Assembly (NCBI GenBank): GCA_002363155.1
Contig: DEWH01000021.1
Location: forward strand, 13,822-70,528
Reading direction: 5' to 3'
Origin: Ruminococcaceae bacterium UBA3215
Lineage (GTDB): Bacteria > Bacillota > Clostridia > Oscillospirales > Ruminococcaceae
DNA length: 56,707 nt
In this document: in pieces, positions 34,885 to 43,339 of the stretch
How positions within the stretch are numbered: the first letter of the stretch is position 1
How the letters are laid out: each line of letters begins with the position of its first letter
Program-made: the position numbers and the translations under genes
The notes under the pieces: model-generated
What the model saw: the letters and a program-made list of their open reading frames with translations, nothing else
Databases searched by the model: none
What the model was told of the DNA's origin: nothing

Positions 34885-34960
34885 AAGAAACAATATACTA
34901 TTGCAATGTATGTGTAACGGGTCTGTAACCGGTTTGATATTATGATAAAGAGGGAAAGAG

Positions 34961-37900
34961 ATGGATAGAGTCAGAAAACGCGCGGCGGTGTTTGTGGGGC
35001 AGGCCGACGAAAGTTATCAGAGCAGGTTTATTTCCGGATTTCTTGAAAAGGCATTCGGTTATGATATGGATGTCTGCGTTTTTTCGATGTACAGAAAATA
35101 CCAGGATACCGCTGACCGTGAAATGGGGGAGTCGAACATCTTCTCGCTCATGGTGTCGGAAATGTTCGACTGCGCGGTTATCATCGAGGACAGCATACAG
35201 ACCGCCGGTGCCGCGGATACGCTTGAAGAAAGGCTTCACAGGACATTTCACAAGCCTGTGCTGGTGATCGAGAAGGAGAGCCCCTATTTCCCAAGCGTAT
35301 ATACAGACTGCACAGATTCCATAAAGGAGCTTGTTGCGCATCTTATCGAGGTGCACGGTTACAGGGATATCGCCTATCTGTCCGGAAAAAAGTGGCATGA
35401 GCACGCCCAGCGCCGTCTTGAAGTGTTCATGGAGGCGATGCATGAACACGGACTTGATGTCCCGGAGGACAGGATCGTTTACGGAGACTTCTGGTACCAG
35501 AGCGGTGAGGTCTGCGCAGATCAGCTTCTTGCAGACGGGAAAAAGCCCCCGGAAGCCGTAGTGTGCGCCAACGACGCAATGGCGATAGGTCTCGGAAAGG
35601 CTCTTTCCGAACGGGGAGTCAGAGTTCCGGAAGATACCGCTGTGGTAAGCTATGACTCCACTTTCGAGGGTCAGACTTCCCCGGTAAGCATTACTTCCGC
35701 TGTTATTCCCGCAAGGGAACTGGGCTTATATGCCGCGGAATATATTTTCAACCGTATGAACGGCTCGGATACCGGACCTTTTTACGCGGAGCCGTCGCTG
35801 CTGATAGGGGAAAGCTGCGGATGCAAAGAAAAGAACATGCCCGGATACAGCCTGAAAAGAACGGTGTGGGAGACCGAGATCTCTTCCGAGGGATTCGATT
35901 CCGTGAACAATACGCTTGCGGAGAATATCCTCGCCCAGACCGGTCTTGAGGAATACCTCGGCACCATGTTCTCCTACGCTTATCAGATCAAGGGCGCGCA
36001 AAGCTTTCATTTCTGCCTTGCCGCGCCGTGGAAGTATATGGGGAGCGATGCTTCGGTCACAGTTCCGAATGAGGGCTATCCCGCGAAGATGATATACGCG
36101 GTGAGATATAACAATGACCGCAGAGACGGGTATGTCGGGCTCGACAGGACATTTGATACTGCCGAGATGCTGCCGGCGCTTTACGAGGAAAGGGAAGATC
36201 CTGCCGCGTTCTTCTTCACTCCCGTGTACTGCGAGCGCCAGTGCTTCGGTTACGCGGTTGTAAGCTACGGCAATGCCCCAAGGTCTTATGATGATCTGTA
36301 CAGACGCTGGATAGGGCTCGTTTCAAGAGGATTCGAGAACCTTCGCAGAGGTCTTGTGATCCAGTGTGTGCAGGATCAGCTCGATAAGATCAAAAAGAGC
36401 AAGTTCGATCCCGCCGGTGCCGTTTATGAAAGCCTTTCCGCCGAGGAGAAGGAAGAGTATGACCTCGTCGGGAAGATACTCGATGAGAACCTGCTTACAT
36501 ACCATTTCCAGCCTATCGTAAATACTATTGACGGCGCTATCTATTCATACGAAGCGCTTATGAGATCAAAGACAGAAAAGCGCATTTCTCCGCTTTCGAT
36601 CATAAAGTACGCCAATATGCAGGACAGACTTGCGGACGTTGAACGCGCCACATTCCTCAATGTCCTCTCCATTATTGACAGCAGAAAGTCAAGCTTCGGA
36701 ACGGCTAAAGTATTTATAAACAGCATTCCCGGAGTGCGTGTGAGCGACCACGACTTCGATCAGCTTGCCAAGTATCTCCGGAAGCACTCGGATACCGCCG
36801 TTGTAGAGCTTACCGAGGAAGCGGAGCTGAGTGATGCGGAACTTGACAGGCTCAAGGAGTTCTTCCGCAGGCTCGATATCAAGATCGCCGTCGATGACTA
36901 CGGAACCGGCTATTCAAACGTAAGCAACCTGCTTCGCTATATGCCGAATTACGTCAAGATAGATCGTTCGCTGCTCAGTGAGATCCAGAACAAACCCCAG
37001 AAACAGCACTTCGTTCGTGAGGTGATAAGCTTCTGCCACGATAACAATATCATGGCTCTTGCAGAAGGCGTTGAGACTTCCGAGGAGCTGCGCACCGTAA
37101 TCAATCTCGGCGCAGATCTCATACAGGGATACTATACCGCAAGACCCACAGAGGAGCTCGTCCCTGAGATCTACAGCAAGATCCGAGATGAGATCAGACG
37201 ATTTCATCAGGAGCGCCTTAACGGCGGTTCCGGTCATATCTACGTTGCCGGAAAGACAAACCGCGTTACGCTTTCGGCGCTTGTCAAGGAAGGCTGCACC
37301 GAGATATCGGTAGGGCAGGGAACCATGGTCTATAAGGATATTACGATCATTGGTACCCCCGGTCTCAAAACTGACATTCATCTTACCGTCGAGCCGGGAT
37401 ATATAGGGCGGATCACTCTGGAGAATGTTTATTTGTCCAATGAAAAGAACCACCCCTGTATCGAGCTCGGCGACGGGACCGATGTTACATTCGTTCTCAT
37501 CGGTGATAATCATTTGCAAAATTCCGGAGTGCTCGTTCCGGAAAGCGCAAGGTTCACCCTTGAAGGAGAAGGAAATCTCCGAATCGATCTCAGTGCATCG
37601 GAATACTACGGTATAGGTGCCGGCTCCGAACAAAAACACGGCGAGCTTGCATTCTTACTGTCCGGCGCCTTGACGATACACGCAAGAGGCGTAGCGGGTA
37701 CCTGCATAGGTTCCGATCTCGGAGGTGTCGTACGCATAAAGTCCGGGCTTTATTCCATAGAGTCGGACAGTAACGCCGGCGTGGGCATAGGCTCTTTTTC
37801 GGGCTTTGCGGACATTGAGATATTTGGGTGCAGCATGGAACTTTGGATAGCGGCTGTACACGGTGTCTGCGTAGGTTCTATGGAGGGCGGCGCTGACGTC

Positions 37901-38308
37901 AGGATAGAACACAGCTCTTTCAAAGCGTTCTGCGATGGAAGCGAAGGAGTAGGAATAGGTTCAGTCAAAGGTTCGTCTGCCTCGATTGGTGTGTCGGAGA
38001 CCGGATTGACAGTTGAGGTCAATGCTGCAAACGGCACTGCGATCGGTGCGATAGACGGCAGGACGGATATCAGGGTCTTCTCTTCATCGCTCAAAGTGAA
38101 CAGCTCGGGCGAGAAGATGCTTGCATTCGGCGGGAATAGCACGGACACTAAGATAGATATGATGAGGGCGGATGTTAAGGTCAGCGTAAGAAGTAATCTT
38201 AACCGCGATACCTTCGCAAAAGAAGAGAATATAAAGATCGTCGATGGACAGGCAAGATTCACGGTCAACGGTACAGCTGTCGAACACACAGTTATTGTTA
38301 AAGACTGA
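34961..38308 (+). CDS. LacI-type sensor / EAL c-di-GMP phosphodiesterase / beta-helix repeat fusion protein
   Basis: 1115 residues, no signal peptide and no membrane helix. Residues 1-285 match the periplasmic-binding-like sensor of LacI regulators (AVFVGQADESYQSRFISGF, VVCANDAMAIGLGKALSERG, ITSAVIPARELGLYAAEY) but lack the DNA-binding HTH. Residues ~290-490 are a GAF-like linker. Residues ~503-745 are an EAL domain with the catalytic set intact: YEALMR, FINSIPG, ELTEEAEL, AVDDYGTGYSN, YVKIDRSLL, AEGVETSEEL and IQGYY. Residues ~755-1115 hold about seven repeats of ~29 residues with a recurring GxxIGS motif, a beta-helix-like pattern. It is predicted to hydrolyse c-di-GMP under control of a small ligand. 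The role of the repeat domain is unknown. Confidence 0.88.
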   Translation: MDRVRKRAAVFVGQADESYQSRFISGFLEKAFGYDMDVCVFSMYRKYQDTADREMGESNIFSLMVSEMFDCAVIIEDSIQTAGAADTLEERLHRTFHKPVLVIEKESPYFPSVYTDCTDSIKELVAHLIEVHGYRDIAYLSGKKWHEHAQRRLEVFMEAMHEHGLDVPEDRIVYGDFWYQSGEVCADQLLADGKKPPEAVVCANDAMAIGLGKALSERGVRVPEDTAVVSYDSTFEGQTSPVSITSAVIPARELGLYAAEYIFNRMNGSDTGPFYAEPSLLIGESCGCKEKNMPGYSLKRTVWETEISSEGFDSVNNTLAENILAQTGLEEYLGTMFSYAYQIKGAQSFHFCLAAPWKYMGSDASVTVPNEGYPAKMIYAVRYNNDRRDGYVGLDRTFDTAEMLPALYEEREDPAAFFFTPVYCERQCFGYAVVSYGNAPRSYDDLYRRWIGLVSRGFENLRRGLVIQCVQDQLDKIKKSKFDPAGAVYESLSAEEKEEYDLVGKILDENLLTYHFQPIVNTIDGAIYSYEALMRSKTEKRISPLSIIKYANMQDRLADVERATFLNVLSIIDSRKSSFGTAKVFINSIPGVRVSDHDFDQLAKYLRKHSDTAVVELTEEAELSDAELDRLKEFFRRLDIKIAVDDYGTGYSNVSNLLRYMPNYVKIDRSLLSEIQNKPQKQHFVREVISFCHDNNIMALAEGVETSEELRTVINLGADLIQGYYTARPTEELVPEIYSKIRDEIRRFHQERLNGGSGHIYVAGKTNRVTLSALVKEGCTEISVGQGTMVYKDITIIGTPGLKTDIHLTVEPGYIGRITLENVYLSNEKNHPCIELGDGTDVTFVLIGDNHLQNSGVLVPESARFTLEGEGNLRIDLSASEYYGIGAGSEQKHGELAFLLSGALTIHARGVAGTCIGSDLGGVVRIKSGLYSIESDSNAGVGIGSFSGFADIEIFGCSMELWIAAVHGVCVGSMEGGADVRIEHSSFKAFCDGSEGVGIGSVKGSSASIGVSETGLTVEVNAANGTAIGAIDGRTDIRVFSSSLKVNSSGEKMLAFGGNSTDTKIDMMRADVKVSVRSNLNRDTFAKEENIKIVDGQARFTVNGTAVEHTVIVKD

Positions 38309-38339
38309 TGCGCCGGTTGTGATGGCATATATAATAAAA

Positions 38340-38376
38340 ATCGGAGGTCTTGATCGGCCTCCGATAATTTTTTTTA
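38340..38376 (+). terminator. Terminator of the EAL fusion gene
   Basis: ATCGGAGG pairs with CCTCCGAT, followed by AATTTTTTTT. Confidence 0.9.
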
Positions 38377-38393
38377 AAAATTCAAAAAAACTA

Positions 38394-38422
38394 TTGACAA
38401 ATCCAGCTTTGCGTAGTATAAT
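38394..38422 (+). promoter_or_regulatory. tRNA-Pro promoter
   Basis: Perfect TTGACA, 17-base spacer, TATAAT, 29 bases before the tRNA. Confidence 0.88.
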
Positions 38423-38451
38423 ATTAAAGCAGTCGATGAATGACTGTATGT

Positions 38452-38527
38452 CTGGGTGTGGCGCAGTTGGTAGCGCGCTACCTTGGGGTGGTAGAGGCCG
38501 TGGGTTCAAGTCCCGTCACTCAGACCA
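38452..38527 (+). tRNA. tRNA-Pro (anticodon GGG), integration site
   Basis: The acceptor stem CTGGGTG pairs with CACTCAG (one G-T). The D-arm is GCGC...GCGC, the anticodon loop TTGGGGT gives GGG, and the T-loop is GTTCAAGTC. CCA is encoded. The last 20 bases are part of the attachment repeat duplicated at 50674. The gene is intact, restored by the integrated element. Confidence 0.93.
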
Positions 38528-38529
38528 TA
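38505..38529 (+). repeat. Left attachment repeat of element A (attL)
   Basis: A 25-base sequence covering the T-arm, acceptor 3' strand and CCA of tRNA-Pro, identical to 50674-50698. Confidence 0.9.
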
Positions 38530-38536
38530 TCTCGTG

Positions 38537-38579
38537 TCCGTGAGGTCGCTTGTAGAGCGACTTCACGGATTTTTTTTTT
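38537..38579 (+). terminator. Element-borne terminator for tRNA-Pro
   Basis: TCCGTGA-G-GTCGCT pairs with AGCGAC-T-TCACGGA, followed by nine or more T's. It lies immediately inside the element. Confidence 0.88.
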
Positions 38580-38592
38580 CTGAAATCGGGTT

Positions 38593-38617
38593 TTGTCCAT
38601 TATTTGTCCATTGTTGT
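38593..38617 (+). repeat. Left arm-type integrase-binding repeat (candidate)
   Basis: Contains TTGTCCATT twice, 11 bases apart. The 25-base block recurs with one mismatch at 50536-50560, near the other end of the element and in the same orientation. Confidence 0.65.
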
Positions 38618-38656
38618 CCAACTCGCCGATGGGTGTCAAATAGGGTGTCACTTGTT

Positions 38657-39874
38657 CTAACTTGCCATAGCCTGCAAATTACCGTCATCGGGATCGTTTC
38701 TCTTCTTCTTTGAGAAGTCCAGCACCGATGCGATTGCTTCACTTGCACGGGCGTTTGCGTCCTGAAAAGCGTGCAGATATATTGAGCTCGTGGTCGTGAT
38801 CGCGCTGTGTCCTAATGCGCTGGAAACTGCTGCAATATCTACATTCGCATGGATAAGCGAGCTAGCGAAGAAATGACGAATACTATGCAATCCGTAGAAC
38901 GGTATCTTGTGCTTTTTGCAGAAACGTTCAAGCCACAAGTACGGCATACCGCAGAACAGCGGTTCTCCGTTGTCCTTTATGAACAGACGGTCACTGTCAA
39001 TCCACTTACTGCCCATGAGCTTCGCCTGACGTTCCTGATCTGCCTTCAACTCTTTGAGCAGGTTCATTACCATCTCCGGAAACTTGAGCGAGCGCTGAGA
39101 CCTTCGGGTCTTGGTAGTATCGGTATAATACCCTTTAGCCTTCGTATAGTTTGAGGTGCGGCGCACACTTATGATGTTATCATTAAAGTCAACATCTTTC
39201 CATTCGAGCCCCATCATCTCACCGCGGCGGAATCCGCTATAAACTGCAAGAATTATAAATACACGATATTTCAGCGGTGCGTCTTCTTCCAGAAGCTCAA
39301 ACAGACGCTCTATATCTTCGATCGAATAGATCTCCTTTTCCTTGCGTTCGCCCTTCGGAATAGAAACGCGGCTGCAAGGATTATCAGGAACCATTGACAT
39401 TTTGACCGCATAGCTGAATACGTCTGATATGAAGCTGAGATGATGTATCACGGTTTTGCGCGCCAGCGGCTTTCCGGTCTGCATATTCTTTCCATTGAAC
39501 ACAAGGTCGTTCACGAACTGCTGAATGTGGCGGCTTGTGATCTTATTGACCTTCATGTAGCCGATTGCCGGATAAACACGCTTTGTGACCTGCTTCATGC
39601 GCTCGTATGTAGTATTACGGAGATTTAGCCGCGCATACTCCTCGAACCATTTTTCAGCAAGCTCCTCAAACTTCATAGCGACAGGAGCTGCGCACATCAA
39701 ACATTTTTCCTCAAAGAGTATCGCCTGCTTGTACGCTTCCTTTTCTGCCTGTCTCTCGGTCATACCTTCCGGGGGTTTCCATGTCATAGTTTTGGAAACC
39801 TGATTTCCCTTTGTATCGTAACCGCAGCTGACCCGTATCTGATACGAATTGCCGCGCTTTCTGATATTTGCCAT
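38657..39874 (-). CDS. Tyrosine recombinase/integrase of element A
   Basis: 405 residues. The N-terminal Arm-binding domain is IRKRGNSYQIRVSCGYD. A SAM-like core-binding domain follows (~65-165), then the catalytic domain. The catalytic residues are Arg in YSGFRRGEMMGLEW, HSIRHFFAS (H-x-x-R), the later GHSAITTT histidine, and Tyr in SSIYLHAF. It catalyses integration at tRNA-Pro and excision. Its C-terminus points toward the attachment site, the usual layout. Promoter 39921-39949; AGGAGG lies upstream of the ATG. Confidence 0.93.
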   Translation of the reverse strand: MANIRKRGNSYQIRVSCGYDTKGNQVSKTMTWKPPEGMTERQAEKEAYKQAILFEEKCLMCAAPVAMKFEELAEKWFEEYARLNLRNTTYERMKQVTKRVYPAIGYMKVNKITSRHIQQFVNDLVFNGKNMQTGKPLARKTVIHHLSFISDVFSYAVKMSMVPDNPCSRVSIPKGERKEKEIYSIEDIERLFELLEEDAPLKYRVFIILAVYSGFRRGEMMGLEWKDVDFNDNIISVRRTSNYTKAKGYYTDTTKTRRSQRSLKFPEMVMNLLKELKADQERQAKLMGSKWIDSDRLFIKDNGEPLFCGMPYLWLERFCKKHKIPFYGLHSIRHFFASSLIHANVDIAAVSSALGHSAITTTSSIYLHAFQDANARASEAIASVLDFSKKKRNDPDDGNLQAMAS

Positions 39875-39920
39875 AATCTGAATCCTCCTGTTCCAGACTT
39901 ACGACATCTTTACAAATTTC

Positions 39921-39949
39921 ATTATAGCACTTTTACGATTTAAAGTCAA
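39921..39949 (-). promoter_or_regulatory. Integrase A promoter
   Basis: TTGACT (39944-39949), 17-base spacer, TATAAT (39921-39926). CTTTAAA...AAAGTG elements between the boxes resemble a degenerate form of the palindrome in the integrase B promoter. Confidence 0.75.
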
Positions 39950-40033
39950 GACTTTTCTGTACTACAAAGGGATTTGCAAAGTTCGTAAGCCCCCATTATT
40001 TCATTGTGTTAATGGTAATGCTGTCTGTAATAT

Positions 40034-41305
40034 TTATATTGACAGCTTTTTTCTGATCGGAGCAGCTATGTATTTCTCCCACTGCTCTTTAAGTCTGTGC
40101 TCCTGTATGAACTTCATCACCTTATCCCACTTATCCTGCAATTCTTTATGTATCTTTTGCAGGGCGGTCAGCTCACCCGTCAAACGGACGACCTCGGCAG
40201 TCTTTTCTTCAACTGTCTTGGTAAGATTTTCGTTGTTCTCGGACATCTTAGAATATTGTTCTTTCAAAGCCTTTATCTCGTCCGTCAACTCGTGTACCTG
40301 ATTACCGATAGTTTCGTTTTCACGGGTAAGCTGTTTGTTGCGTTCGTACAAGACCTGATTATCCCCGACTTCATCATAAAAGCGCTCAAAGCTCTGATTG
40401 ACATTATAAAGCTGATCTGTGAGGACGTCACGTTCGTGCCGGAGAGCTTCCTTTTCTTCGTGCAGCTTGTCCACCTGTTTATGCAGCTCTGCATTTTCTG
40501 CTGCGGTCTTGTCGGCAGTATCACGGGTCGTGATGTAGGCTTCGGCAGAAGCTTTCAGCTTGTCGTAGTCGGTACGCTTTAATGCGACTGTATTCAGCGG
40601 AAGGTTTTTGGCAGAAATGCTTTCTATGTTCTCGATCTCCTGTGACTGCCGTTCGGTCTGATCTAACTGCTCCTGCGTCTTTTTGAGTTTATATTCGGCA
40701 ACAGACAAATGCTCGGCAGCGCTGCCTTTGATACCACGCTCAAGGTCGTAATTACAGGTGTGCGCGATCCAGTCGTACCACTCGTCCTGCAAGCGCGCAT
40801 AGCTGTCGCGACCTTTCCAGAACTCCGAACAGTTTATCCTGCGGCAGGGTTGACCTTTTCTGTCTTTGCCCAATACCGTCGGGATAAACGTGATGTGCAT
40901 GTGCGGGGTAGCTTCGTCCATGTGAACGACTGCTGCCACCACAAACTGTTCGCCGCCGACTTTAGCTGTAACAAACTGGTATGCGTCCTCGAAAAAGCGT
41001 TTTGTCCGTTCGGCTCCGAGCCGGTCAAAAAACGACTTGTCCGATGTGATAATGAACTCACAAAGAACCGTGCTTTGCTTCTCTCCCTTTAACCGGAGAT
41101 TGCCTTTGAGCTGATGTCGGTCGCGTATTTTGTTGAAGGTCTCCCAATAACTGCCCTGCGGGGACTTGATGTGATAATTCTCACACGAACGTTCGTGCTT
41201 TATGTCGGGGTTGCTGTAATTTTTGTTGCGGCGTTCGTTATGCCGTTCGACAAGTCCGACAGCTCCGACCTTGTGATTTTGATTTCTGATAATTGCAAAA
41301 CTCAT
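40034..41305 (-). CDS. MobV-family relaxase (Mob/Pre)
   Basis: 423 residues. Nicks oriT and leads strand transfer. The N-terminus SFAIIRNQNHKVGAVGLVERHNERRN is the MobV start, and the metal-binding motif is HMDEATPHMHITFIP near residue 130. The C-terminal half (~210-400) is a long coiled coil with heptads such as VDKLHEEKEALRHERDVL. I chose the ATG at 41305 with AAAGGAG upstream; a longer frame to 41428 would read through a low-complexity region and the candidate oriT side. Relaxases of this family often act on mobilizable plasmids and elements. Confidence 0.92.
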   Translation of the reverse strand: MSFAIIRNQNHKVGAVGLVERHNERRNKNYSNPDIKHERSCENYHIKSPQGSYWETFNKIRDRHQLKGNLRLKGEKQSTVLCEFIITSDKSFFDRLGAERTKRFFEDAYQFVTAKVGGEQFVVAAVVHMDEATPHMHITFIPTVLGKDRKGQPCRRINCSEFWKGRDSYARLQDEWYDWIAHTCNYDLERGIKGSAAEHLSVAEYKLKKTQEQLDQTERQSQEIENIESISAKNLPLNTVALKRTDYDKLKASAEAYITTRDTADKTAAENAELHKQVDKLHEEKEALRHERDVLTDQLYNVNQSFERFYDEVGDNQVLYERNKQLTRENETIGNQVHELTDEIKALKEQYSKMSENNENLTKTVEEKTAEVVRLTGELTALQKIHKELQDKWDKVMKFIQEHRLKEQWEKYIAAPIRKKLSI

Positions 41306-41411
41306 GTTTATTTCGTCTCCTTTCATTGCTTTTTCTTCGGGCTCTGCCCGTTTTGTTTTCGCGGCGTATGCCGCTTTTTTTGAGGGGTGCAGAGGAACCG
41401 CTGCCCCGCTG

Positions 41412-41467
41412 GGACTATTTGCTTGCAAATAGTCCTAGTGGGTTACAACTATCCCGCAGGTATAGTT
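41412..41467 (-). other. Candidate origin of transfer (oriT) for the MobV relaxase
   Basis: Two inverted repeats lie just upstream of the relaxase gene. GGACTATTTGC/GCAAATAGTCC has a 2-base loop (41412-41435), and AACTAT/ATAGTT has a 9-base loop (41447-41467). They are separated on the minus strand by GTTGTAACCCACTA. MobV oriTs typically consist of such hairpins beside the mob gene. The nick site is not assigned. Confidence 0.55.
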
Positions 41468-41626
41468 CTCTGCGAAGAGAGTGTGTTCAGCTCCTTTTTT
41501 CAAAAAATCGTGACCCCCTGAAGAATATCTCAGAGATTGTGTTTTAAAAGTGCCTGACCCCTTGCAGGAGAATATAAGTGCTTATGCAAATATGCTTAAT
41601 GGATCCAAAACTCTCTCCGTTCATCT

Positions 41627-41738
41627 GCACGTCCTAGCACGCCGTAAGCACGCTGCCTTTGTTTTCGCGTGCAGGCGTGCGAATCGCTTCACTATGCTGT
41701 TTGTGGACGTGCATAGGTCGTGCCTGCACGCGTGCACG
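41627..41738. repeat. GCACG/CGTGC short-repeat cluster, candidate replication origin of element A
   Basis: About ten copies of GCACG or its complement fall within 112 bases: GCACG at 41627, 41637, 41648, 41726 and 41734; CGTGC at 41668, 41676, 41708, 41719 and 41731. The cluster abuts the 3' end of the primase-helicase gene. Together with the oriT it fills the otherwise gene-free 41306-41741. Confidence 0.6.
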
Positions 41739-41741
41739 CCT

Positions 41742-43049
41742 TTATTCGACATAAGCTACATATTTTGTTTTTATTCCTTTGAATCCCCGGACGCGTCCGC
41801 CGTCTTTATTGGTTATGTGGAAGTCGTATTTGATGTTGAAACGGCTTTCATTGTTTTTGAGCCAGCCGATAAAAGAATCGCGCTTCATTTCAGTCATTCC
41901 GTTGCGGCGGCACCAGAAGCAGTAACCGGCGTACAGCTCCGTGCAGCTTGTCTGCAAGTCACTGCCGAAAGCGACGATCTGATCGTCCTGCAAAAAATCT
42001 ATGATGTTACAGCTATCCGACACTGCGTCCGACACATTCTTTTTGGTGCGCTCGGAGACCGTGAACTTGAACCGGTTCATTACCAACCGCTGTAACCCTT
42101 CCAGAAGCCAACGAAAAATTTCGTCCTTTTCGCATATCAGCTTGTCCGCGAGATACGGGTCGTTCACTCTGTCCGGCGGCTTGGGCTTCACCGAGAGAAT
42201 AAGCAGACGGCGGGCAAATCCCTCTGACTTGTCATACAGCGCTTTCGGGGAGCCGTTGCCGAATCCCAGTATCCTTGTGTAAACGCGAGCCTGTTCCGAC
42301 TGTTTACCTTTGGCTTCGATGTCAATGGGAATTTCAGCGGTCACAAGGCTTTTTATGTAGCCCGTGCTTGACAGCGCGTTCAGCTGCATATCATCATCTA
42401 CTATGACGAGCTTGTCCACAAGGTTGTACCGGAAGAACCTGTCGGTTTCGATGCGCTGGAACTTGCCTTCGAGCATTGAACTGCCCCATATTGCGCTCAT
42501 GACCTTTCCGATGCGGCTTTTGCCTTCCTCACCGTTGCCTATGAGAAACATCATAGCCTGTCCTTTGGTGGACGGTATCAAGCAATAACCGAGATATTCC
42601 TGAAATGTCGGTATGTCCTCCGGGTACAGCAAATCATTTATGAATTGCAGGAAACGCTCCGGTTTCGGCGGGTCTGTCAACGTCGGGTCGTAATTGACCT
42701 GCAAGCGGTTTACGCAGAACTGCTTCTCCAGCGAGAACTGCCCGTCAATGTTTATGATACCATTTAGCAGGTGTATCTGATAGGGGTTCATCTCCGGTGG
42801 GGCGCTGTGACAGTGGAGTTTAAGCGCTTCAAGCAGGTTCTTGACTTTCCGTGAGATGTTGCTGGTCACGAATTCCGTGAGTTTAATGCTGATGTCGCGG
42901 CTGATGATGTCGTCACCGATCTGACCGTCAAGCCCGTAGAACTTGCCCTTGACGCATATCAAGGGCATTTTCTCTACGAACTCTTGACAGAACCTGACTT
43001 CATTGATGATACCTTTATCATTCAGCCATGCAGGGTTCTGTCCGGTCAA
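41742..43049 (-). CDS. Phage/plasmid primase-helicase (P4/D5-like superfamily 3 helicase), TTG start
   Basis: 435 residues. A D5-type N-terminal region precedes a superfamily 3 helicase with Walker A in LIGNGEEGKSRIGKV, Walker B in LVIVDDDMQ, and a C-terminal winged-helix-like domain. It likely unwinds an origin during autonomous replication of the excised element. I place the start at TTG 43049, where TTGA overlaps the HTH stop codon and GGGAGG lies 9 bases upstream. This matches the N-terminus of the homologue in element B. An open frame continuing to 43514 runs antisense-like through the HTH gene and is rejected. Confidence 0.85.
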   Translation of the reverse strand: MTGQNPAWLNDKGIINEVRFCQEFVEKMPLICVKGKFYGLDGQIGDDIISRDISIKLTEFVTSNISRKVKNLLEALKLHCHSAPPEMNPYQIHLLNGIINIDGQFSLEKQFCVNRLQVNYDPTLTDPPKPERFLQFINDLLYPEDIPTFQEYLGYCLIPSTKGQAMMFLIGNGEEGKSRIGKVMSAIWGSSMLEGKFQRIETDRFFRYNLVDKLVIVDDDMQLNALSSTGYIKSLVTAEIPIDIEAKGKQSEQARVYTRILGFGNGSPKALYDKSEGFARRLLILSVKPKPPDRVNDPYLADKLICEKDEIFRWLLEGLQRLVMNRFKFTVSERTKKNVSDAVSDSCNIIDFLQDDQIVAFGSDLQTSCTELYAGYCFWCRRNGMTEMKRDSFIGWLKNNESRFNIKYDFHITNKDGGRVRGFKGIKTKYVAYVE

Positions 43050-43339
43050 GCTGCTCCACCTCCCACATACGCGAGCAGGGCCGCCTTGTTCACCAGTATC
43101 TTGCCGTTCTTCCCGGCTCCGGTTCTGATGTACGGCAGTTTGCCCTGCAATACGAGCTGACGGACAGTGTGCTCTGACAGCCCCTTGACTGTTTCGGCAC
43201 ACTCTTTGAGCGTGAGCATTTCCGGCGGCTGCGTTGGTGTCGGTGCTTCCTGCTCTACGCTCTCGTCCTCGGCGACAAGCTCGCGCTCCAGCCACTCGTT
43301 GATCTTTGTGATGATCACATTCTTCTCTCTTCTTGTCAT
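43046..43339 (-). CDS. Excisionase-type helix-turn-helix protein
   Basis: 97 residues. The C-terminal half is a MerR/excisionase-like HTH (MLTLKECAETVKGLSEHTVR, then GKLPYIRTGAGKNGKILVNK). The N-terminal half is charged with an EAPTPTQPPE linker. It probably binds element DNA to regulate excision or replication. It is translationally coupled to the primase-helicase (TTGA overlap). Confidence 0.8.
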   Translation of the reverse strand: MTRREKNVIITKINEWLERELVAEDESVEQEAPTPTQPPEMLTLKECAETVKGLSEHTVRQLVLQGKLPYIRTGAGKNGKILVNKAALLAYVGGGAA

